From Chloroflexota bacterium (GTDB lineage Bacteria; Chloroflexota; Dehalococcoidia; SAR202; UBA11138), in assembly GCA_022566975.1 (NCBI GenBank), contig JADFHV010000162.1:1-5485 (forward strand): a DNA stretch of 5,485 nucleotides, read 5' to 3'. A program made the position numbers and the translations under genes. Numbering within the stretch: the first letter of the stretch is position 1; the number at the start of each line of letters is the position of its first letter. Of the stretch, positions 1 to 5,485 are shown piece after piece. Under the pieces are notes generated by a model, which saw nothing but the letters and a program-made list of their open reading frames with translations, was not told where the DNA came from and made no database searches.

Positions 1-441
1 CTGCTCATTGACGTACTCTTTGATCAGAACATGTCTGTATGCCGAGTTAGACAGGACCTCGGGAGCATCTCGCCGGAACCTCGCCACGTCCCGTTTGATG
101 GCCTCCGGAGGGGCCGTGCCCCACCTGCCATCAGACGTATATAGGAATGATCCGTCGAGCGTATAGAAGCACTCAGTGTCCTCCAGTCGGCGGTACCGCA
201 CGCCAAGCTTGTCGAACATCGTGGCCAGGTGCTTGTAGGTCTTGGCATTGAAGTCGTTGACTCCCAGGTCGACCCATCTCTTCTCGCCGCCGATCATGAC
301 GTCGATCGTCTGGACGTCTCCCCCGACGCGGCCGCTCCTTTCGAAGACCTTCACGTCGAAGCCGTACTCGTGCAGGTGCCATGCCGCTGACATGCCGGCG
401 ATGCCGGCTCCTATAACGGCGATCCTGGGGGCCGGGGACAT
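1..441 (-). CDS. FAD/NAD(P)-binding flavoprotein of the amine oxidase type, N-terminal 147 residues (cut by window edge)
   Basis: The reading frame is open from an ATG at 441-439 to the window edge, so the C-terminus lies outside. Residues 7-20 contain the Rossmann dinucleotide-binding motif IAVIGAGIAGMSAAW (GxGxxG), and an acidic residue closes the next strand in VKVFERSGRVGGD, the usual FAD-binding pattern with a second Gly pair. The following VDLGVNDFNAKTYKHLATMF resembles the segment after the FAD site in predicted NAD/FAD-binding amine-oxidase-like proteins (COG2907 type), which are usually a little over 400 residues long. The family is known for FAD-dependent oxidations or isomerisations; the substrate cannot be told from this third of the protein. 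The ATG is chosen because it lies six residues before the Rossmann strand; the frame stays open upstream with a possible TTG at 468. No clear Shine-Dalgarno sequence is seen. It follows the kinase gene on the same strand after a 294-base gap, so co-transcription is uncertain. There is no signal peptide. Confidence 0.87.
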   Translation of the reverse strand, partial: MSPAPRIAVIGAGIAGMSAAWHLHEYGFDVKVFERSGRVGGDVQTIDVMIGGEKRWVDLGVNDFNAKTYKHLATMFDKLGVRYRRLEDTECFYTLDGSFLYTSDGRWGTAPPEAIKRDVARFRRDAPEVLSNSAYRHVLIKEYVNEQ

Positions 442-488
442 AGGACAACCAGATGTGAGATTCGACAAGGCGCCTTTAACAAGCCCAG

Positions 489-506
489 CCCGCGGAGATG
501 CGCGGG
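489..506. repeat. GC-rich stem-loop upstream of the flavoprotein gene
   Basis: CCCGCG at 489-494 and CGCGGG at 501-506 form a perfect 6-bp stem with a 6-base loop. It lies about 48 bases upstream of the flavoprotein start codon on the minus strand. It could be a leader hairpin, an operator half-site pair or part of a Rho-dependent end for the kinase transcript. There is no adjacent T-run, so it does not qualify as an intrinsic terminator. The function is not established. Confidence 0.35.
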
Positions 507-636
507 TCTGATCGCCAAGTCTGCCCCTAGGATGGGCCGGGAGAGAGAGCGGTTCTACGTGTAGTTGAGCTTCTTTTGGACGGAAGTAGATGAGGGGACG
601 GCTGCGTCACGTGGATGTCGGCGAGGTTATCGTACG

Positions 637-655
637 GGGACAGCGCGCTGTGCCC
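637..655. repeat. Near-perfect palindrome downstream of the kinase gene
   Basis: The core ACAGCGCGCTGT at 640-651 is a perfect 12-bp palindrome. It extends to GGG at 637-639 and CCC at 653-655 with one unpaired G at 652. It sits about 80-100 bases beyond the kinase stop codon. A protein-binding operator or a transcript-end hairpin is possible. In GC-rich DNA such a palindrome can also arise by chance, so confidence in a function is low. Confidence 0.3.
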
Positions 656-735
656 GAGCGGAGGTCGATGTCATAGCGGCCGCGCACCCCGTCGGCATCA
701 CGACGCTGTCAGCCCGATGTGGGGAAGGCGGGGGG

Positions 736-3700
736 CTAGGCGGAACCGGTCCCGTTGCGCAGAGCGCGCTCGAGCGCGGATACCATCTTCATGTCACGGA
801 ACTCGGCTATGGCGAATTGCAAGTGCCTGCGCGCCTCTTCGTTCTCCCCCGGATATTTCTCGTAGAGCAGCTGGGACAGTTCGAATCGGCTGAGGGCAGC
901 CTCGGGGCGGTTACGAATCTTTTCCGTCAGCCCTATCGCCGTCCTATAGTAATCACGGGCCTCATCAGGTTCTCCCAACAGGGCGGCGGCACCTCCCAGG
1001 TGCCTGGCGATACAGGTCAGATAAGAGCTGTCGGCAGCCAGTGAGGCGAGGCCGGATAGCCTGCTGGCCAAGACCTCCGCGGCTTGCCGTTCGCCTATCA
1101 GCACGGCAGCCTCCAGCAGGGTGGCCAGGAAAGTTGCAGGCGTTTCATCGGCTTCTGGTCCTATGTCACGCTCCAGAATCAGTTCGTCGAGCGCGTCGCG
1201 GGCTTCGCCCCGCCGGTGCAAATGCGCAAGGCAGAGGACACGCTGCAAAGATATCTCCCAGTCCGGGTCTAGGCCGGCCATTTCGCAGGCCCGTGCCAGG
1301 GAGTCAAGAGCTTTTTCGGCACGCCCGAGATATAGCAGAGGCCGGAAGGTGGCCTCATCGACGAACTGTCGGCCGAGGACCGGTGAGCCCAGCTCCTTGG
1401 CCTTCTCGAAAAGGCGTTCGGCGGCTTTGAGGGCATGCTCCAGGTGGCCGTCGAGCGTCGCCATCATGGGCTCGGTGCTCAAAGAGAGCAGAATCAGCTC
1501 GGTGTCATCGGTTCGGACTGCAAGTTCCCCCACCTCGAACCACAGCTCGTCGGCCCGAGGTCGCTCTCCCAGAGCCAGGTGAGCAAAGCCGCACAGATGG
1601 GAGACCACCCCCGCGGTCCTAGCGCGGACGCCCTCTCGGGGCCGGCCGGCAAACTCCTCCGCCAGCCGCAACTGCTCCTCCAGGTGCTCGGGCGCCTGCG
1701 GCCTGCCCAAGATACCCAGGGCACCGAAGAAGAGGGTCTCGGGGTCGTCGAGCCGCCTGGCCAGTTCCAGCGCCCGTTTCGCCAGAGTCCAGGACTCCTT
1801 CCTGTTCCCCTCCGCGTACCTGAAGGCAGACATCGCGCGGTCGGCGTGTACCCGCTCGATCGTATCGGGGAGGGCGTAGTGGTCGGCGCGCTTTGCCCAT
1901 CTGTTGTAGTCGGGGGTGCCCGCCATCGTCCCAGAGCCGTAGCGAATCAACGCCGTCAAGGCCAACTGGCAGGAGCAGGAAGCTCGTTGGCGGTCCTCGA
2001 GAGACTCCGCTAGAGCAAATGCCTCCGGCGCCACTGTCTCGAAGGCACGTCGAGGCTCCCCGGCAGACATCATCGTGTCTCCGAGCTCCAGCAGAAGGTC
2101 ACACCGCCTCTCACCGTCATCAGGGGCCAGCACCTCATGCACCTGCAGGGCCTGCTCCAGCAGTTGCATCGCCTCCGGAAAGGCGAAGACGGCCTTGGCC
2201 CTGTCGGCCGCGATCTCCGCGTATCGGACGGCCTTCCCGAGGTCTTCGGCATCCGAGGAGTTGGAGAAATGCTCAGCCAGCTCGGGGGCATGAGCTTCGA
2301 GACGTGTCGCGTGCACCTCCTCAATGGCTCGGCCCACCTGCTGATGGATGCGGATCCGGCGCGGTGCGATGCTCTCCTCGTAAAGAGTCTGACGGAAAAA
2401 GGCGTGAGTGAACCTGAAAGTCACCACTCCGCCCACTGAAGCGTGCTCCTCCACCACCACTACATTCTTGGCCTCCTCCAGGGCGGTGAACAGCTCATCC
2501 TCCGATACGTCGACCACCTTCTGTAACACGTCCAACCGGAACTCCCGGCCGATTACCGCGGCGATTCTCAACACCCGATTGCACTCGGGGCTAAGCCGCG
2601 ACAACCGCTTGCCAATGACGTCCCGCAGCCCCTCGGGGATGGCGAGGGACATTTGCGTCTGCCCAGTGATCGGCCTGCCTTCCCGTGTGAGCAGGCCCTC
2701 CTCTACGAGGTAGCGCAGCACCTCCTGGACGAAGAGTGGATTTCCCTCTGTCTGCCCGTGCACCGCCTCGGCCAGACTCGAGGAGATCTCCTGGACCGCG
2801 GAGCTGTCCATCATTTGTTGGACCTCTTCGGCGCTGAGCCCCCGGAGGGCGATCCGGCTGAATGAGGAGGTTCGTCTGAGCTGTGTCAGGGTCTCGGACA
2901 GAGGATGTCCCCTGTGCACCTCCACTTCCCGGTAGGTGCCCACGACCAGCAGCCGCGCTCCCGAAAGGTTACGGGCCAGGTGCGCCAGCATGTCCAGGGT
3001 CCCCTTGTCCGAGTCTTGCAAATCTTCCAGCACGATCAGCAATGGCTGCGTGACGGTAGCTGAACGGACAAAGGATGTGACGGCCTGCATCAGGCGGTAG
3101 ATGTCTTCCTCGGGATGACCCGGCGAGCTGGGCTCCACATCTAGACGCTCACGTACCTCGGTGACCAAGCGCCCTACGTCGCCGGCATTCGGCCCCAGCT
3201 CCCTCCTGAGATCATCAACATCTCGCTCACTCACATAGGCGCGCAGGGCCTCCACAAAGGGCAGATAGGGCACGGACAGGGAGCCCTCCTCGTAGGAGCG
3301 GCCCATCAGTGTTTTGCCCCCCCTGAGCGTGACATAGGTGCCCAGCTGTTCGCACAGGGCAGTTTTCCCTATTCCGGGCTCACCCACCACCAACACCAGC
3401 GAACCGTCGCCCGACATCGCCCTGTCGAAGGCGGTGTGAAGCTCCTTCAGCTCAGCCTCTCGGCCCACGAAGGTCCGGCGATACACCGGAGCCAAACGGC
3501 TACGCTGGACCGGGGCCTCTTCCAGAGACGGTTGGCCCGCTTCCCCTTCTCGAATGGACTCCAGCGCCTTCCGGACCTCGGTGGCCGAGCTCGGTCGCCT
3601 TGTGGGATCCTTCTCCAATAGGCGGAGGATGATCGCCTCCAGGCTGGGCGTCACTCCGGGGTTATGCCATGCCGGCGACACCGGGGGGGTGTTGAGGTGC

Positions 3701-4602
3701 TGGCTTATGATCGTCTGCGGATCGTCTCCCGAGAAGGGCGGAGCGCCCGTCACCATCTGGTAGAGCATGCACCCGAGGGAGTACAGGTCGCTCCGACCGT
3801 CCACCTTGGCACCCATAGACTGCTCTGGGGACATGTACGCAAGAGTCCCCAATATGACGTCAGCTTGCGTGAAACGCGTGCGGTCGATGACCAAGACGAG
3901 GCCGAAGTCGCCTATCTTCGCGGTCCCGTCGGCAGTTAGCCACACGTTGTCCGGCTTGAGGTCGCGGTGCACTATGCCTCTCGAGTGAGCGAACTCGAGG
4001 CCACGGCTTACGTCTGAGGCTATCTCTATCGCCCGTTTCGGTGTGAGGCGGTGCTCAGGGGATTCCCTTAGCAGCCGGTCCACGTCGCCGCCCGCCATGA
4101 CGGGCATCACCAAGAATGGCTGCCGACCCTCCTCCCCGAGGTCGTGGAGCTGGACGATGTTGGAGTGGTCACCGAGCTGGGCCATGGACTGGGCTTCGAT
4201 CAGGACTCGCTCGCGCCCAACATCGTCGAGTCCCTGGGTCTTGATGAGGGCGAAAGCGACCTCGCGGTCAAGGAGCGTGTCGTGGACGAGGTAGACTCTC
4301 TTTCTCGCCCCTTCGCCCAGCAGCCCCTTTACCACATAGCGTCCCTCCTTGAACATGGTAGGGGTCGGTGCGCGCGGCTCGGGGGCCGGCGTCTCATCGA
4401 GCACTGTCCTGTTGAGATCTGAGCCAGGTCCCAACGCACGTTCTGCAGCGGCCAGGAAGCCCTGTGCGTCGCGGTTGTCTGGGTCGAACACGAGGACAGC
4501 CCGAGCTCGGTCGCGCACAACTTCCCAGTCGAGCCTTGAAACCCCGTCTTCAGCCTCGTCGAGCAGGCGGTCAATCTGCCGTTGGATACGATCGGTTGCC
4601 AT
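736..4602 (-). CDS. Multi-domain Ser/Thr protein kinase - AAA/STAND ATPase - TPR protein (PknK-like architecture)
   Basis: This is a 1288-residue cytoplasmic signalling protein with no signal peptide or membrane segment. Residues 1-57 form a TPR-like helical pair, and 58-86 are a Pro-rich linker. Residues about 87-351 are a protein kinase with glycine-rich loop GEGARKRV (96-103), alpha-C Glu136, HRDLKPDN (212-219), DFG (232-234), SPE (258-260), conserved Asp272 and Arg336. The usual beta-3 lysine position is Ala118 (VAFA), while Lys101 occupies the third-glycine position of the loop. Residues from 378 (FVGRE) form an AAA_16/STAND ATPase with Walker A GEPGIGKT (407-414), Walker B LLIVLED (521-527), GTYRE (555-559) and GNPLF (620-624), then a winged-helix-like segment (655-688) and FTHAFFRQ (731-738). 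Residues about 771-1276 are helical, TPR-like repeats. Mycobacterial PknK combines kinase and MalT-like ATPase in the same way, but I find no C-terminal LuxR-type helix-turn-helix here. The ATG at 4602 is preferred over an upstream TTG at 4644 because the paralogue starts at the aligned MASDRIQ and because 4644 lies near the predicted transcription start. No strong Shine-Dalgarno sequence is present. Confidence 0.93.
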   Translation of the reverse strand: MATDRIQRQIDRLLDEAEDGVSRLDWEVVRDRARAVLVFDPDNRDAQGFLAAAERALGPGSDLNRTVLDETPAPEPRAPTPTMFKEGRYVVKGLLGEGARKRVYLVHDTLLDREVAFALIKTQGLDDVGRERVLIEAQSMAQLGDHSNIVQLHDLGEEGRQPFLVMPVMAGGDVDRLLRESPEHRLTPKRAIEIASDVSRGLEFAHSRGIVHRDLKPDNVWLTADGTAKIGDFGLVLVIDRTRFTQADVILGTLAYMSPEQSMGAKVDGRSDLYSLGCMLYQMVTGAPPFSGDDPQTIISQHLNTPPVSPAWHNPGVTPSLEAIILRLLEKDPTRRPSSATEVRKALESIREGEAGQPSLEEAPVQRSRLAPVYRRTFVGREAELKELHTAFDRAMSGDGSLVLVVGEPGIGKTALCEQLGTYVTLRGGKTLMGRSYEEGSLSVPYLPFVEALRAYVSERDVDDLRRELGPNAGDVGRLVTEVRERLDVEPSSPGHPEEDIYRLMQAVTSFVRSATVTQPLLIVLEDLQDSDKGTLDMLAHLARNLSGARLLVVGTYREVEVHRGHPLSETLTQLRRTSSFSRIALRGLSAEEVQQMMDSSAVQEISSSLAEAVHGQTEGNPLFVQEVLRYLVEEGLLTREGRPITGQTQMSLAIPEGLRDVIGKRLSRLSPECNRVLRIAAVIGREFRLDVLQKVVDVSEDELFTALEEAKNVVVVEEHASVGGVVTFRFTHAFFRQTLYEESIAPRRIRIHQQVGRAIEEVHATRLEAHAPELAEHFSNSSDAEDLGKAVRYAEIAADRAKAVFAFPEAMQLLEQALQVHEVLAPDDGERRCDLLLELGDTMMSAGEPRRAFETVAPEAFALAESLEDRQRASCSCQLALTALIRYGSGTMAGTPDYNRWAKRADHYALPDTIERVHADRAMSAFRYAEGNRKESWTLAKRALELARRLDDPETLFFGALGILGRPQAPEHLEEQLRLAEEFAGRPREGVRARTAGVVSHLCGFAHLALGERPRADELWFEVGELAVRTDDTELILLSLSTEPMMATLDGHLEHALKAAERLFEKAKELGSPVLGRQFVDEATFRPLLYLGRAEKALDSLARACEMAGLDPDWEISLQRVLCLAHLHRRGEARDALDELILERDIGPEADETPATFLATLLEAAVLIGERQAAEVLASRLSGLASLAADSSYLTCIARHLGGAAALLGEPDEARDYYRTAIGLTEKIRNRPEAALSRFELSQLLYEKYPGENEEARRHLQFAIAEFRDMKMVSALERALRNGTGSA

Positions 4603-4650
4603 TTGAGTGTTTGCCGAGATGCCGCGTTGTGTCCCAGATTGCAATGCTTG

Positions 4651-4680
4651 AGGTTAGCATCAACTCGCAAGACGGGTCAG
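4651..4680 (-). promoter_or_regulatory. Predicted extended -10 promoter of the kinase gene
   Basis: On the minus strand, CTGACC (4680-4675) is followed after 18 bases by TAACCT (4656-4651), which is preceded by TGC, the extended -10 element. The expected transcription start is near 4644, giving a leader of about 40 bases before the ATG at 4602. The support beyond motif matching is that the blocks TGACCCGT and GATGCTA recur at identical spacing upstream of the truncated paralogue. The -35 element overlaps the last codons of that paralogue, and the paralogue's stop codon lies in the spacer. Confidence 0.6.
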
Positions 4681-4947
4681 CTGCTTGACCACGTATCGTC
4701 CCTCCTGGAAGGAGGAAGTCCGGGGCTCCGTTGAGGTCGGGGCCGCAGCGGGAGCCTCTTCATTTTTCACACCGCCCAGCGCACGCTCCGCGGCGGCTGA
4801 GAAGGTAAGCGCATCGCTGTCGGCTGGTTCAAACGCCAGGACAGCCTGTGCGCGTTTACTGACCGTGCCCCACCGAAGTTCACGAACTGCCTCCTCAGCC
4901 TCGTCGAGGAGACGCGCAATATGTTGTTGGATGCGATCGCTAGCCAT
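4660..4947 (-). pseudogene. Truncated paralogue: N-terminal remnant of a second kinase/ATPase/TPR protein
   Basis: The 95-codon frame starts MASDRIQQHIARLLDEAE and aligns without gaps with the first 58 residues of the large kinase (MATDRIQRQIDRLLDEAE). By eye about 36 of 58 residues match, including the AAAERALG block. After a variable Ala/Pro-rich linker it again matches at EGRYVVKQL (residues 82-90; EGRYVVKGL in the kinase), exactly where the kinase domain begins. It then ends with TRLAS and a stop, before the glycine-rich loop, so it has no catalytic part. The last five codons and the stop are made of promoter sequence of the neighbouring kinase gene. I read it as the 5' end of a former full-length tandem paralogue whose remainder was deleted. 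The frame is intact and a promoter is present, so a small TPR-like protein could still be made. The moderate identity means the copies had diverged before or since the truncation. Confidence 0.8.
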
Positions 4948-4991
4948 TAGAACGCTCGCAGAGACCCGAGATCCGGCCTGCAGAGGCTAAT

Positions 4992-5021
4992 AGACTAGCA
5001 TCCCTCTTGGGAACGGGTCAA
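4992..5021 (-). promoter_or_regulatory. Predicted extended -10 promoter of the truncated paralogue
   Basis: On the minus strand, TTGACC (5021-5016) is followed after 18 bases by TAGTCT (4997-4992), preceded by TGC. The -35 matches the consensus in five of six positions. Alignment with the kinase promoter shows TGACCCGT and GATGCTA conserved at the same distance, with the 10 bases between them mostly different. The expected start is near 4985, about 38 bases before the ATG at 4947. A short shared leader block, ATCTCGG, occurs at 4972-4966 and again at 4620-4614 before the kinase. Confidence 0.6.
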
Positions 5022-5213
5022 ACGAATGTACTGATCCTCGTTGATGAAGGCCCCCGCATCCTGAGTTCACACCCCGACCACCCACCTGTCGCGTCCGCCG
5101 AGTTTGAGATAATGCCAGAACACAAGAACATGTGGCTCCAAGTGATGGAATGGGAATTCCCACTAGGGTCTTCGCCAGATACCATCAATGAGTATCCAGT
5201 TTTTCTGGATTAA
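5007..5213 (+). CDS. Possible small ORF, 68 codons, unknown product
   Basis: I do not recognise this protein. The frame runs from a TTG at 5007 to a TAA at 5211-5213. The product has no signal peptide or membrane helix and contains a hydrophobic strand near the start (NVLILVD), a Trp/Met-rich middle (MWLQVMEWEF) and an acidic C-terminus. Composition is plausible for a real polypeptide and codon third positions are less GC-biased than in the kinase. However, there is no Shine-Dalgarno sequence before the TTG, and the start lies inside the predicted opposite-strand promoter of the truncated paralogue. An internal ATG at 5112 would leave only 34 codons. It may be a gene remnant left by the rearrangement that also truncated the paralogue, or a chance ORF. 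Confidence 0.28.
   Translation: MGTGQTNVLILVDEGPRILSSHPDHPPVASAEFEIMPEHKNMWLQVMEWEFPLGSSPDTINEYPVFLD
5194..5210. repeat. Perfect inverted repeat ATCCAG-TTTTT-CTGGAT
   Basis: A 6-bp perfect stem with a 5-base loop of T (plus strand) lies at the 3' end of the small plus-strand ORF, directly before its TAA stop. It lies between the tRNA and the truncated paralogue, so on the minus strand it could end or process the tRNA transcript. It lacks a following U-run in either direction, so it is not a standard intrinsic terminator. Confidence 0.3.
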
Positions 5214-5281
5214 GGTCCTGTGGCTGCTGTCAATCGCTTGTTTGCCGGGTCTTATGAGTGGAGGGGTTCATCCACCCACGG

Positions 5282-5291
5282 GTCTATAGAC
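5282..5291. repeat. 10-bp palindrome abutting the tRNA 3' end
   Basis: GTCTATAGAC is a perfect palindrome that directly follows the encoded CCA of the tRNA-Leu gene on the minus strand. It could be a processing signal or a protein site at the tRNA end, where integration sites often lie. No integrase gene or second copy marking an attachment-site pair is visible in this window. Confidence 0.3.
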
Positions 5292-5377
5292 TGGTGCCCA
5301 GGGAGGGACTCGAACCCCCACTCCCTTGCGGGAAGCGGATTTTAAGTCCGCCGCGTCTGCCATTCCGCCACCTGGGC
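5292..5377 (-). tRNA. tRNA-Leu (anticodon UAA), CCA encoded
   Basis: The minus strand folds as a class II tRNA. The acceptor stem is GCCCAGG (5377-5371) with CCTGGGC, then discriminator A and a genomically encoded CCA (5294-5292). The anticodon stem GCGGA/TCCGC encloses the loop CTTAAAA, with anticodon TAA at 5344-5342, reading UUA leucine codons. The long variable arm TCCC-GCAA-GGGA is typical of leucine tRNAs. The T-loop is TTCGAGT with one G-U pair in the T stem. The total is 86 bases including CCA. The gene is on the same strand as the kinase, and its upstream region (5378-5485) shows no clear promoter. Confidence 0.97.
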
Positions 5378-5485
5378 GATTGATGTGAAGTCCAGGTAAC
5401 CCTGACGAACCGCCGGTGACCGCGAGGGGCCTGGTGCTTCTTGGCCAGCTCTCCCACCAAACTCTAGGGCAGGGGCCATCTCCTC
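5378..5485. other. Sequence upstream of the tRNA, no gene supported
   Basis: Frames that stay open here on the minus strand continue into the tRNA gene and translate the tRNA itself, which marks them as artefacts. A weak inverted repeat CAGG-GTTA-CCTG lies about 20 bases upstream of the tRNA start, where a promoter would be expected. I cannot define -35/-10 elements with confidence. Confidence 0.5.

Larger units (their letters stand above)
442..735. other. Intergenic region between kinase stop and flavoprotein start
   Basis: No convincing gene is seen on either strand. The region contains two GC-rich inverted repeats, described separately. No U-tract follows either hairpin, so no intrinsic terminator for the kinase gene can be called, and I could not pick a convincing promoter for the flavoprotein. 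A plus-strand ORF that begins at 565 and runs into the kinase gene is best explained as an antisense shadow. Confidence 0.6.

Noticed and set aside
242..511. 89-codon plus-strand ORF
   Set aside because: It lies opposite the flavoprotein's Rossmann region, which is clearly coding on the minus strand.
565..1044. 159-codon plus-strand ORF
   Set aside because: It overlaps the 3' end of the kinase in antisense, has an Arg/Gly/Ala-rich translation typical of GC-rich shadows, and has no recognisable motif.
1041..2439. Several plus-strand ORFs of 100-192 codons opposite the TPR region
   Set aside because: They are antisense to a strongly supported coding region and show low-complexity Arg/Ser/Pro/Ala composition.
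4603..4644. Extended kinase start at a TTG, adding 14 residues
   Set aside because: The added residues do not match the paralogue, whose start aligns with the ATG at 4602, and the TTG sits at the predicted transcription start.
5258..5275. Possible hairpin GTGGA/TCCAC as a tRNA terminator
   Set aside because: The stem is only 5 bp, the loop is 8 bases and there is no U-tract.
5292..5476. Minus-strand ORFs entering the tRNA (for example LAKKHQAPRGHRR followed by RNGRRGG)
   Set aside because: They translate the tRNA itself, a well-known annotation artefact next to leucine tRNAs.
1..5485. CRISPR array, transposon ends, toxin-antitoxin pair or phage defence operon
   Set aside because: There are no regularly spaced direct repeats and no transposase, Cas or nuclease motif. 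The kinase-ATPase-TPR build recalls some defence proteins, but no nuclease or other effector partner is present to support it.

Overview
The window looks like a stretch of GC-rich bacterial chromosome. Every gene supported with confidence reads on the minus strand. The wording of the large kinase, especially the motifs GEGARKRVYLV, REVAFALIK and QHLNTPPVSPAWHNP, resembles multi-domain kinases I associate with Chloroflexota (the SAR202/Dehalococcoidia area). That assignment is inference from memory and has not been tested by a search.

Layout, left to right. Positions 1-441 hold the first 147 codons of an FAD/NAD(P)-binding amine-oxidase-type flavoprotein, cut by the window edge. Positions 442-735 are intergenic, with two short GC-rich inverted repeats. 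Positions 736-4602 hold one 1288-residue gene that joins a TPR-like N-terminal helical pair, a Ser/Thr protein kinase, an AAA/STAND-type ATPase and a long TPR-like helical tail. Just upstream, 4660-4947 is a diverged second copy of only the N-terminal part of the same kind of protein. It stops immediately before the kinase glycine-rich loop, and its last codons run into the promoter of the large gene. Each copy has the same type of predicted promoter (TTGACC or CTGACC, 18-bp spacer, TGC-extended -10). Positions 5007-5213 carry a doubtful 68-codon ORF on the plus strand. Positions 5292-5377 are a tRNA-Leu(UAA) with an encoded CCA.

The large protein is a signalling ATPase/kinase of PknK-like build. 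The kinase would phosphorylate partners (or itself), the STAND ATPase would act as a nucleotide-driven switch, and the TPR tail would sense or bind partners. No DNA-binding or cyclase output domain follows the TPRs.

The two observations most worth checking are these. First, the kinase lacks lysine at the usual beta-3 position and has a lysine at the third position of the glycine-rich loop, the arrangement known from eukaryotic WNK kinases. Second, a truncated paralogue with its own promoter is fused directly onto the promoter of the intact gene, which suggests collapse of a former tandem kinase array. I see no CRISPR array, transposase or prophage gene.
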